Shown in pieces: positions 57,797 through 64,000 of a DNA stretch of 64,000 nucleotides. The notes under the pieces were generated by a model. That model saw nothing but the letters and a program-made list of their open reading frames with translations, had not been told where the DNA came from and did no database searches. Source of the stretch: Streptomyces sp. NBC_01381 (GTDB lineage: Bacteria; Actinomycetota; Actinomycetes; Streptomycetales; Streptomycetaceae); assembly GCF_026340305.1 (NCBI RefSeq), contig NZ_JAPEPI010000002.1, positions 806,001 to 870,000 on the forward strand, given 5' to 3'. Position numbers and translations under genes: made by a program. Position 1 is the first letter of the stretch, and every line of letters begins with the position of its first letter.

Positions 57797-58443
57797 AGCT
57801 TCTCCTCCGACGCCTGGACGAACACCGCACCGCTCCCTGACAGCTCCAGCTGGAACGCCTCGCCCGAGCCCCGCCCCACCATGTCGCGCCAGCCGAGCGC
57901 CGTGGAGAGTTTGTTGCGCACGTCGCCGTGGTGCGCCACATAGGCCTGCGGGTCCACGTGCACCGGGCGCTGCGGGGTGATCGGCACCTCGATGACCCCG
58001 CCGTGCGCCATGACGGCGACCGCGCCCTGTCCTTTGAGGGTGGTCGTGAACAGTCCCTGCCCGGTGACCTGGCCGCGCACCATGCCCATCACGCCGCCCT
58101 GCGAGCCCATGAACATCGTGCCCTGCTGGAGCGTGCCGTCGAAGGCGAGCAGCCGGTCCGCCTCCACATAGAGGGTGTCTCCGGAGAGGGCGATCACCTG
58201 GATGTGATGCCCGCCGTGCCCGAAGAGGACGGTGCCGCTGCCCTCGACGGTCATCAGAGGCGTCGCCTCATTGGCGACCCTGCGCCCGATCATGGACGCG
58301 AGGCCGCCCTGCCCGCCCTGGATGTTGGGCGTGAAGGAGACGTCCCCCTTGTAGGCGAGCATGGCGCCGCGCTGGCTGAACAGCTTCTGGCCCGGCAGGA
58401 CCGTCGCCTCGACCACCTTCGAGTTGATCTCTCGGAAGGGCAT
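57793..58443 (-). CDS. AIM24 family protein (second of three)
   Basis: A 216-residue paralogue: KVVEATVLPGQKLFSQRGAMLAYKGDVSF, PLMTVEGSGTVLFGHGGHHIQVIAL, LYVEADRLLAFDGTL, GLFTTTLKGQGAVAVMAHGG and AFQLELSGSGAVFVQASEE. No signal sequence. The ATG lies one base after the previous gene's stop. All three products share the repeated V-x-G-x-G strand motif. Confidence 0.88.
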   Translation of the reverse strand: MPFREINSKVVEATVLPGQKLFSQRGAMLAYKGDVSFTPNIQGGQGGLASMIGRRVANEATPLMTVEGSGTVLFGHGGHHIQVIALSGDTLYVEADRLLAFDGTLQQGTMFMGSQGGVMGMVRGQVTGQGLFTTTLKGQGAVAVMAHGGVIEVPITPQRPVHVDPQAYVAHHGDVRNKLSTALGWRDMVGRGSGEAFQLELSGSGAVFVQASEEKL

Positions 58444-58444
58444 G

Positions 58445-59083
58445 TCAGACGTCCCCCGCCATCGTGGTCCGCTCGCTGGGCTGGACGTAGACCAGACCGT
58501 CGCCCTCGAAGCGGATCTGGAAGGCCTCGCCGCCGCCCTCGCCCATGAACGTACGGAACGTGACTCCCGACTGGAGGTTCTGGCGGAGGTTTCCCTGGTG
58601 GGCGATGTACGCCCCGGGATCCACGGTCAGGGGGTACTGCTGACTGACGCGCAGGACCACCGCGGGGCCGTCGGACATGATCGCCGCCTGGCCGGTGCCT
58701 TCCACCGTCGTGGTGAACAGGCCGTTGCCCTGTGAGGCGCCGCGCAGCCCGGTGAAGCTGGTGCCCGTGTGCAGGCCCGCGTCGGTGCAGAGCAGGTTGC
58801 TCGACTCGACGAAGAGCTTCTCGCCGCGCAGCTCCACGAGGTTGATCTCCGTGGCGCGGTCGGCGAACCAGCAGGTGCCGTGCCCCTTCACCTCCATCAC
58901 CGTCATCTGCTCGCCGGTGAGGCGGCGGGTCACCATGCCCCGTATGCCCTCGCCGCCGCCGGACATCTTTTTGAAGGCCATCTGGCCGTCGTACGCGACC
59001 ATCGAGCCGTTCTTCGCCTTGACGGCGTCGCCGGACATGTCCACGGCGAGCACCCTGCTGCCTTGCAGTCGGAACGTTGCCAC
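58445..59083 (-). CDS. AIM24 family protein (first of three)
   Basis: A 212-residue protein: FRLQGSRVLAVDMSGDAVKAKNGSMVAYDGQMAFKK, TVMEVKGHGTCWFADRATEINLVEL, LFVESSNLLCTDAGL, GNGLFTTTVEGTGQAAIM and AFQIRFEGDGLVYVQPSE. GTG start at the point where the AIM24 fold begins. No good Shine-Dalgarno sequence is seen, so it may be leaderless. It heads the three-gene unit that is followed by the MarR gene. Confidence 0.87.
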   Translation of the reverse strand: MATFRLQGSRVLAVDMSGDAVKAKNGSMVAYDGQMAFKKMSGGGEGIRGMVTRRLTGEQMTVMEVKGHGTCWFADRATEINLVELRGEKLFVESSNLLCTDAGLHTGTSFTGLRGASQGNGLFTTTVEGTGQAAIMSDGPAVVLRVSQQYPLTVDPGAYIAHQGNLRQNLQSGVTFRTFMGEGGGEAFQIRFEGDGLVYVQPSERTTMAGDV

Positions 59084-59248
59084 GTATCGACGGTAGCCGT
59101 CGGATATGCGCTCGGAACAGGGCAACGGCCCCTGAGCGAACCCCGAGAACACCCCGATGTCACAATGGGGGTCGCTTGTGCGTGCATTCACAAGATCGCG
59201 GCGAGCGGCCCGCCCCTCACCCCCTCCGTCCTCCCCCGAAGGTGATCC

Positions 59249-59593
59249 GTGGACATCAAGACCGCATCCGCACTCCGCCGCCTCCGTCTGGTCTCGGCCC
59301 CCGAAGCCGTCTCCTTCCTGCTGCTGCTCGTCTGCTCGGTGCTCAAGCGGACCACGGACTTCAACGCCGTGCCGGCCATGGGCATGATCCACGGCGTGCT
59401 CTTCGTCCTCTACGTGCTCTTCTGGCTCGACGCCTGGAACCGCACGAAGTGGAACGGGAAGACGGCCGCCCTCTACTTCGTCCTCTCCGTCCTGCCGACC
59501 GGCGGCTTCTTCGCCGAGCGCAAGCTGAAGCGTGAGGCCGAGGCCGCCGTGATCGCGTCGCGCGCCCGCCGCGAGGGGGTCGTCGGCGCATGA
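59249..59593 (+). CDS. DUF3817 integral membrane protein
   Basis: A 114-residue membrane protein with three hydrophobic helices (AVSFLLLLVCSVL, PAMGMIHGVLFVLYVLFWLDAW, TAALYFVLSVLPTGGFFAERKL), matching the DUF3817 pattern with the GMIHG and PxGGFFAERKL-type motifs. GTG start. Overlaps the following gene by 4 bases. The function is unknown, but co-translation with the thiamine-binding protein hints at vitamin handling. Confidence 0.85.
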   Translation: MDIKTASALRRLRLVSAPEAVSFLLLLVCSVLKRTTDFNAVPAMGMIHGVLFVLYVLFWLDAWNRTKWNGKTAALYFVLSVLPTGGFFAERKLKREAEAAVIASRARREGVVGA

Positions 59594-59883
59594 TCGTCGC
59601 CTTCTCCGTGACGCCGCTCGGCGTCGGCGAGGACGTGGGTGAGTACGTCGCCGACGCGGTCCGCGTCGTCCGCGAATCGGGACTGCCCAACCGGACGGAC
59701 GCGATGTTCACCTCCGTCGAGGGGGAGTGGGACGAAGTGATGGACGTCGTCAAGCGTGCCGTCGCGGCGGTCGAGGCGCGTGCGCCGCGCGTCTCCGTCG
59801 TCATGAAGGCGGACATCCGCCCCGGGGTGACGGACGGCATGACGTCGAAGGTCGAGACGGTGGAGCGCCACCTTTCGCAGTGA
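59590..59883 (+). CDS. MTH1187/YkoF-type thiamine-binding family protein
   Basis: A 97-residue ferredoxin-like protein: VAFSVTPLGVGEDVGEYVADAVRVVRESGL, NRTDAMFTSVEGEWDEVMDVVKRAVAAV, RVSVVMKADIRPG. It fits the small MTH1187 (formerly DUF77) family, some members of which bind thiamine. Coupled to DUF3817 by a 4-base overlap and followed by a terminator. Confidence 0.9.
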   Translation: MIVAFSVTPLGVGEDVGEYVADAVRVVRESGLPNRTDAMFTSVEGEWDEVMDVVKRAVAAVEARAPRVSVVMKADIRPGVTDGMTSKVETVERHLSQ

Positions 59884-59900
59884 CGCCCCGAGACTTCTGA

Positions 59901-59932
59901 GAGCCCCCGCCGGCAACGGCGGGGGCTTTCTT
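59901..59932 (+). terminator. Terminator after the thiamine-binding gene
   Basis: AGCCCCCGCCG pairs with CGGCGGGGGCT around GCAA, followed by TTCTT. Confidence 0.92.
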
Positions 59933-59970
59933 GTGTCTCGGCGGTCGACCTTGTGTCTCCGTGGTCGACC
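59931..59970 (+). repeat. 20-bp tandem direct repeat upstream of the SRPBCC operon
   Basis: Two adjacent copies of TTGTGTCTCsGyGGTCGACC (18 of 20 identical) lie immediately upstream of the operon promoter. Confidence 0.85.
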
Positions 59971-59978
59971 CGACGGAC

Positions 59979-59994
59979 TTGAGCGACTGCTCAA
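59979..59994. promoter_or_regulatory. TetR-type operator 1
   Basis: TTGAGCGACTGCTCAA: perfect 6-bp arms with a 4-base centre. It is the reverse complement of the core of operator 2 and overlaps the -35 box. Confidence 0.8.
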
Positions 59995-60007
59995 ATCCCC
60001 GTACGGT
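59979..60007 (+). promoter_or_regulatory. Promoter of the SRPBCC-DUF4166-TetR operon
   Basis: TTGAGC (59979-59984), 17 bases, TACGGT (60002-60007) make a plausible vegetative promoter. Its -35 box is inside one palindrome (TTGAGCGACTGCTCAA, 59979-59994), and the expected start site falls in a second. Confidence 0.75.
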
Positions 60008-60010
60008 CTG

Positions 60011-60028
60011 TTTGAGCAGTCGCTCAAA
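60011..60028. promoter_or_regulatory. TetR-type operator 2
   Basis: TTTGAGCAGTCGCTCAAA: perfect 7-bp arms with a 4-base centre. It covers the predicted transcription start and lies 38 bases before the SRPBCC GTG. Centre-to-centre spacing from operator 1 is 33 bp. Confidence 0.85.
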
Positions 60029-60066
60029 CATGCCGAACGTGCATGCACTGACTTGGGGGATACGCC

Positions 60067-60765
60067 GTGAGCCTGTACGTCGAAGCGCACATAGCCGCCG
60101 GCCTCGACGAGCTCTGGGCGCGTACGCAGGAGCCCTCACAGCACCAGCGCTGGGACCTGCGCTTCACCGAGATCGACTACCTGCCGCAGGTCGCGGGGGA
60201 GCCGCAGCACTTCCGGTACGGCACGCGCGTACTGCCCTTCCTCACCATCGCGGGCACCGGGATCTCCGCGGGCGAGAAGCGCCGCCCCGACGGCACCAGG
60301 ACGTCGGCGCTGCGGTTCGCATCCCAGCATCCGCTGTCGCTGCTCCAGGAGGGCTCGGGCTACTGGCGCTACGTACCCGCCCCGGACGGCGGCGTCCGCT
60401 TCCTCACCGGGTACGACTACCGGCCGCGCTGGGGCCGCTTCGGTGTCTGTGCCGACCGGGCCCTCTTCCGGCCGCTGATGGGCTGGGCCACGGCGTGGTC
60501 CTTCGACCGGCTGCGGCTGTGGCTGGAGCGGGGGATCACCCCCGAGCGGCAGCTGCTGCACGCGCTCGGCGAGGCCGCCTTCCGGGCCGGCTGTGTGCTC
60601 GCGGCGGTGCTCGCCGCGCCGGTCGTGGCCCTTGCGGTGCTGGCGCTCGCGTTCCTCGTGCCGCCGCTGCCCGTGACGCCGGCGGCGCGCCGGTGCCTTC
60701 GTACGCCACCGCCACGCACGCGTGCACCCCGCATTCTGACCACCCTCCAGGAGCAGCCGTCATGA
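60067..60765 (+). CDS. SRPBCC-domain protein with C-terminal membrane helix
   Basis: A 232-residue protein. The first 150 residues look like a START/SRPBCC ligand-binding fold (LYVEAHIAAGLDELWARTQEPSQHQRWDLRFTEIDYL, RFLTGYDYRPRWG). A hydrophobic segment follows at about 180-205 (AGCVLAAVLAAPVVALAVLALAFLVPPLP) and a basic tail. GTG start with GGGGGA 6 bases upstream. Its stop overlaps the DUF4166 ATG. It may handle a lipid or other hydrophobic molecule; the function is unknown. Confidence 0.8.
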   Translation: MSLYVEAHIAAGLDELWARTQEPSQHQRWDLRFTEIDYLPQVAGEPQHFRYGTRVLPFLTIAGTGISAGEKRRPDGTRTSALRFASQHPLSLLQEGSGYWRYVPAPDGGVRFLTGYDYRPRWGRFGVCADRALFRPLMGWATAWSFDRLRLWLERGITPERQLLHALGEAAFRAGCVLAAVLAAPVVALAVLALAFLVPPLPVTPAARRCLRTPPPRTRAPRILTTLQEQPS

Positions 60766-61445
60766 CGCCGTCGATCTTCCGCACCGTGCTCGGCCCCGAC
60801 TTCGACCGGCTGCACCCGCAGCTCCAGCGCCGCTTCTCCGTGGGCCTCGCGAGCGGTGAGGCGTGCACGGGCCGAGGGATGATGGACCGCATCTGGCACG
60901 GCAGGGGCTTCGTGAAGCCCTTCCTGGTCGTCGGCGGCACCCGCAACATCCTCGTCCCGAGGGTGGGCCGGAACGTCCCCTTCACCATCGAGAACGTGCC
61001 GTACGCCGACTCGTTCGGCCGTGAGACGGTGACCTTCGTGCGCACCTTCGACCTGCCGGGCCGCTCCCGGCGCTTCGACGCCCAGATGGTCCTCGCACCG
61101 AGCCGGGACCGGATCCTCGACTACTTGGGAACCCACCAGCACCTCGCGAGCGACCTCCACCCCCGGGTGGAGCCGGACGGCTCGCTGCTCATCCGCTCCG
61201 GAGAGCACCGCTTCCGGGAGGGGCCGGTGGACGTCCGCGTTCCTGGGCTGATCGGCGGTGACGCCGAGGTCCGGGAGTCCTTCGACGACAGGACGGGCCG
61301 CTTCCGTATCCAAGTCCGGGTGGTGAACCGGCACTTCGGGCCGCTCTTCGGGTACGAGGGCTCCTTCACGGCCACGTACGCCGATGTCCGCGCCTGCGGT
61401 GTACGGGCGGGCCTTCGGCCTGTCCGCGAGGAGGCGCGGGCGTGA
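60762..61445 (+). CDS. DUF4166 domain protein
   Basis: A 227-residue soluble protein matching the DUF4166 pattern: FRTVLGPDFDRLHPQLQRRFSV, MDRIWHGRGFVKPFLVVGGTRNILVP, VPFTIENVPYADSFGRETVTFVRTFDLPGR, FREGPVDVRVPGLIGGDAEVRESFDD, RVVNRHFGPLFGYEGSF. The upstream in-frame part of the long ORF belongs to the SRPBCC gene in another frame. It overlaps the neighbours by 4 bases on both sides. The function is unknown. Confidence 0.88.
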   Translation: MTPSIFRTVLGPDFDRLHPQLQRRFSVGLASGEACTGRGMMDRIWHGRGFVKPFLVVGGTRNILVPRVGRNVPFTIENVPYADSFGRETVTFVRTFDLPGRSRRFDAQMVLAPSRDRILDYLGTHQHLASDLHPRVEPDGSLLIRSGEHRFREGPVDVRVPGLIGGDAEVRESFDDRTGRFRIQVRVVNRHFGPLFGYEGSFTATYADVRACGVRAGLRPVREEARA

Positions 61446-62071
61446 GCGCCGACACCAAGACGAAGCTGCTCGAGGGCACCTTGCGCACCCTCATCGAACA
61501 GGGCATCGCCAAGACGTCGGCGCGCACGATCGCGGCTGCCGCCGGGGTGAATCAGGCGCTGGTCTTCTATCACTTCGGGTCGGTGGACGAGTTGCTGGCG
61601 GCGGCGTGCAGGCACGGTTCGGAGCAGCGGGTGTCCCGCTACCGGGACCGCCTGGCGGCGGTGTCCTCCCTGTCCGAACTCCTTGAGTTCGGGAGGCAGA
61701 TGCACGAGGAGGAGCGGGCGGCCGGTCATGTCGCCGTCCTCGGCCAGCTCCTGGCGGGGGCTCAGACGCAGCCCCGTCTTGCCCCCGCCACGGCGGCGGG
61801 CCTGGCCCTCTGGATCGAAGAGATCGAGAAGGTCCTGACCCGGGTCCTCTCGACAACTCCCCTGGGGGAGTTCGCCGATCCGTCCGGTCTTGCCAAGGCG
61901 CTGGCGGCGTCCTTCGTAGGGATCGAGCTGTACGAAGGTGTGGATGCCGATGGGGCGAACAGGGCGCTGGATGCTCTGGAGCAACTGTCCCTCCTGGTGA
62001 CGGCAGTTGAGGACCTGGGCCCACTGGCCCAGCGTGCGGTCCGCCACCGCCTCCGCCGGGCGCGGCCCTGA
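61442..62071 (+). CDS. TetR family regulator, probable autorepressor of the operon
   Basis: A 209-residue regulator: HTH DTKTKLLEGTLRTLIEQGIAKTSARTIAAAAGVNQALVFYHFGSVDELLAAAC, then a helical ligand domain. GTG start overlapping the DUF4166 stop by 4 bases, so it is co-translated with the genes it probably controls. The two palindromes at the operon promoter are its likely operators. Confidence 0.9.
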   Translation: MSADTKTKLLEGTLRTLIEQGIAKTSARTIAAAAGVNQALVFYHFGSVDELLAAACRHGSEQRVSRYRDRLAAVSSLSELLEFGRQMHEEERAAGHVAVLGQLLAGAQTQPRLAPATAAGLALWIEEIEKVLTRVLSTTPLGEFADPSGLAKALAASFVGIELYEGVDADGANRALDALEQLSLLVTAVEDLGPLAQRAVRHRLRRARP

Positions 62072-62089
62072 CGCGGCCCTGCACGCACT

Positions 62090-63175
62090 CCGTAGCCACG
62101 GGCGCCCCGAGGGGGCACCGCCGCCCGATCCGCGCCGCTGGAAGATCCTCGCGGTCATCGGCCTCACCCAGGGCTCATGGTCGTCCTCGACGCCACCATC
62201 GTGAACATCGCCCTGCCCTCCGCACTGGGCGGCGCCGCGGCCACCTTCGAGGTCCTGGTGACGGCCCGCGCCCTGCAAGGCGTGTTCGCGGCCCTCCTTG
62301 TACCCGCTGCCCTCGCCCTGCTCACCACGACATTCGTCGGCCCCGAACGCGGCAGGGCGTTCGGCGTGTTCGGGGCCATCGCCGCCTCGGGGGGCTCACC
62401 GGCGGCGCACTGCTGCTCAGGAGGCGGCGGCCCACCGCTCCTCCCAGGCTCGATCTGCCCGGCACCGCACTGGCCTCGTCCGGGGTCTTCTGCATGGTGT
62501 TCGGCCTCGCGGAAGCCGGCGACCACGGCTGGACGTCCCCGGACAGCTGCGGCTTCCTCACGGCCGCCGCCGTGCTGATCGCCGCGTTCGTGTGGTGGCA
62601 GGGCAGGGCCCGGCATCCACTGCTGCCCCTGCGTATCGTGCTCGACCGCGTCCGGGGGACGGCTCTGGCGGCCGTGTTCATCACCGGCATGGGAATGTTC
62701 GGCGTCTTCTTGTTCCTCACGTACTACCTGCAGCACACCCGCGGATACAGCCCCGCCAAGACAGGTCTGGCCTTCATGCCCATGTCCGGATCCATGGTGC
62801 TCAGTGCGATCGGCAGCGGCACGGGCCTGTTCCGCAGACTCGGCGGCCGGCATGGCATGGATGACCGACCTCTCGCCGGACAGCGCGTACGTCGTCGACA
62901 TCGTGCCGGCCCAGGTCGCGACCGGCCTCGGCACCGCGCTCATGAGCACCCTCGCCGCCGGCTCCGCAGCCGCCTACCTGGCGGGCAGGCGGCCCACGCC
63001 CGACGTCGAGGCTCGGGCCGCCCTGGCGAGCTATCACACCGTCTTCACGGCATCGGCGGTCATCTTCGTCGCCGGCGTCGTCCTGACGTTCCTCATGCTT
63101 CCCGGCGGCCTGTCCGTGGAGCGCGCCCATGGCGCACACCCCGGCCGCCGTCCCTCAGGGGCAGCTCGCGATTGA
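62090..63175 (+). pseudogene. Decayed MFS (EmrB/QacA, DHA2-type) drug transporter
   Basis: Pieces of a 14-helix exporter are scattered in different frames: RRWKILAVIGLTQ (frame of 62007), MVVLDATIVNIALPSALGGAAATFEVLVTARALQG (62177 frame), PPRLDLPGTALASSGVFCMVFGLAEAGDHGW through LPLRIVLDRVRGTALAAVFITGMGMFGVFLF (62494 frame), and GMAWMTDLSPDSAYVVDIVPAQ to the end (62804 frame). A 2-base insertion follows LTQ, and at least three internal deletions remove several membrane helices (the ALPSA-LGG fusion, the loss after GAIAASGG, and the joined PAQVATGLGTALMSTLAA). It cannot make a working pump. It lies directly after the TetR gene. Confidence 0.9.
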
Positions 63176-63398
63176 GCTGCGGATCCGGTCGCCGGTCGAC
63201 GCGTGCTTCACCTTGCACTTGTTGCCGTCGTTGCCGAACACCTGGCCTCCGCCGCGCTGGTACGTGCCGGGTCGAGTCGCCGTTGCGGGGGTAGAGGTTG
63301 TTGACCTCTTGACGGTGCACCGCAGTGGGCCGGGTCTCCCGAGCATGAGAATGGCGTGAGGGTGCCCTGGTGGTATTGGGATGAGGGTGCCCTGGTGG
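63176..63398. other. Intergenic remnant region
   Basis: No intact gene is seen. On the minus strand two frames carry protein-like fragments (NNLYPRNGDSTR and YQRGGGQVFGNDGNKCKVKHAS), suggesting the C-terminal end of a decayed secreted protein. I cannot assign it. An 18-bp direct repeat lies at its end. Confidence 0.4.
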
Positions 63399-63399
63399 T
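63357..63399. repeat. 18-bp perfect direct repeat
   Basis: TGAGGGTGCCCTGGTGGT occurs at 63357-63374 and 63382-63399 with a 25-bp period, at the end of the cupin gene. Confidence 0.95.
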
Positions 63400-63935
63400 C
63401 AGGACAGGCCGTGGCGCAGCGGAGTGAGCTGCTCGATGTCGTAGCGGGCCCGCAGTTCTTGGATCGCCGCCGGGTCCGGTGGGTCGCCGGTGTCGAGCAG
63501 GGTGAGGAGATCCTCGAAGTACCGCTCGTGATCCGGTGGTGGCGAGGCCTGGAAGAACATGCGGGCCGGTTCGCCCGTGGGGTTCGCGAAGGCGTGCGGG
63601 CAGCCGGGCGGAACCACGATGACGGTTCCGGGAGTCGCACGGACGACCCGGCGGCCGTCGAGTGCCCGCCAGTGCCGCCAGTCGTCCCCGGTGCGGACGC
63701 GCGGCTCGAACGCCATCACGTCGAGTTCGCCTTCGAGGACGTAGAACAGCTCCTCGCTGCGCGTGTGCAGGTGCGCCCCGACGTCGAAGCCGGGCGGTAC
63801 GACGACCTCGAAGCTGGAGCTCACCCGGGAGTGCTCCCCGGTGACCTTGAACGTGACCTGCTGGGCGGCGGTGATCAGGGTCCGGCCGTGGCCAGGGGGG
63901 ACGAGCAGTCCAGGGCGGGCGAGGTGCGCGGTCAT
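63399..63935 (-). CDS. Cupin-domain protein
   Basis: A 178-residue single cupin. Motif 1 is GAHLHTRSEELFYVLEGELDVM (the two His and Glu of G(X)5HXH(X)3-4E(X)6G) and motif 2 is PGTVIVVPPGCPHAFANPTGEPARMF with the third His. The C-terminus is helical. It may bind a metal and act in small-molecule modification. ATG overlaps the stop of an upstream P450-like gene by 3 bases, so the two are co-translated. Confidence 0.88.
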   Translation of the reverse strand: MTAHLARPGLLVPPGHGRTLITAAQQVTFKVTGEHSRVSSSFEVVVPPGFDVGAHLHTRSEELFYVLEGELDVMAFEPRVRTGDDWRHWRALDGRRVVRATPGTVIVVPPGCPHAFANPTGEPARMFFQASPPPDHERYFEDLLTLLDTGDPPDPAAIQELRARYDIEQLTPLRHGLS

Positions 63936-64000
63936 GACCAGGTCACGGGGAGCCCCTCGGGCCCTCGGATGAGTGCTCCGGGGCGCCAGCGCAGTTCGTC
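63932..64000 (-). CDS. Probable cytochrome P450, C-terminal 22 residues
   Basis: Only the end of the protein is inside the window: ELRWRPGALIRGPEGLPVTW. Ending with a basic stretch, then RGP-LPV-W is typical of the last strands of actinobacterial CYP105/107-like P450s. The heme-binding Cys is outside. The call is tentative. Confidence 0.5.
   Translation of the reverse strand, partial: DELRWRPGALIRGPEGLPVTWS

Overview
This window is a high-GC, linear-chromosome-type Streptomyces core segment. The evidence is the codon bias, the many GTG/TTG starts, and signature genes: the polarity scaffold pair filP/scy, a Zn-type rpmE with a SigR-like promoter, chiC with chi-type direct repeats, nucS, and an atpIBEFHAGDC operon. 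From memory, gene order and content resemble the S. coelicolor SCO535x-SCO540x region; this was not searched.

Layout. (1) 1-13 kb: the end of a response regulator, a catalytically stripped ArgRS paralogue, then lysA, hom, thrC and thrB (lysine/threonine branch of the aspartate family), rho, an LCP cell-wall ligase, rpmE, prfA, prmC and tsaC (translation and its quality control). (2) 13-25 kb: a low-molecular-weight PTP homologue with Ser in the nucleophile position, a second SHMT-like enzyme, a WecA/TagO-type transferase, and the complete F1Fo ATP synthase operon preceded by a strong Rex-operator match. (3) 25-30 kb: DUF2550 protein, secreted chitinase ChiC, and the ChiR/ChiS-like two-component system. 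(4) 29.5-45 kb: a membrane protein, PduO-type cobalamin adenosyltransferase, a TetR-controlled ABC-2 exporter, hydroxyacyl-CoA dehydrogenase, a STAS protein, an NTPase with a surface Thr/Pro tail, nucS, a Cys-rich mini-ORF ahead of an SCO5389-family gene, an LLM oxidoreductase, and two paralogous ABC-2 exporters. (5) 45-50 kb: filP and the 1290-codon scy. (6) 50-60 kb: mce, a thiolase and meaB (propionate/methylmalonyl-CoA metabolism), a PepSY lipoprotein-like protein divergent from a two-component system, a MarR regulator, three tandem AIM24 genes, a DUF3817 protein and a thiamine-binding protein. (7) 60-64 kb: a SRPBCC-DUF4166-TetR operon behind a promoter flanked by twin palindromes, then a decayed MFS gene and a cupin/P450 pair that look like the edge of accessory DNA.

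How parts connect. The cobalamin adenosyltransferase, Mce and MeaB all serve adenosylcobalamin-dependent methylmalonyl-CoA mutase, which is not in the window. RF1 and its methylase PrmC are adjacent. ChiS/ChiR sit directly upstream of their probable target chiC. FilP and Scy are tip-growth scaffolds encoded in tandem.

The points most worth follow-up are the 13-residue Cys-rich mini-ORF upstream of the SCO5389-family gene, the SRPBCC-DUF4166-TetR operon with its twin operators, the PepSY/two-component pair with matching acidic runs, the nucleophile-less phosphatase, the ArgRS relic, and the triple AIM24 cluster. No tRNA, rRNA, CRISPR, IS element or prophage was seen. All motif calls are by eye.
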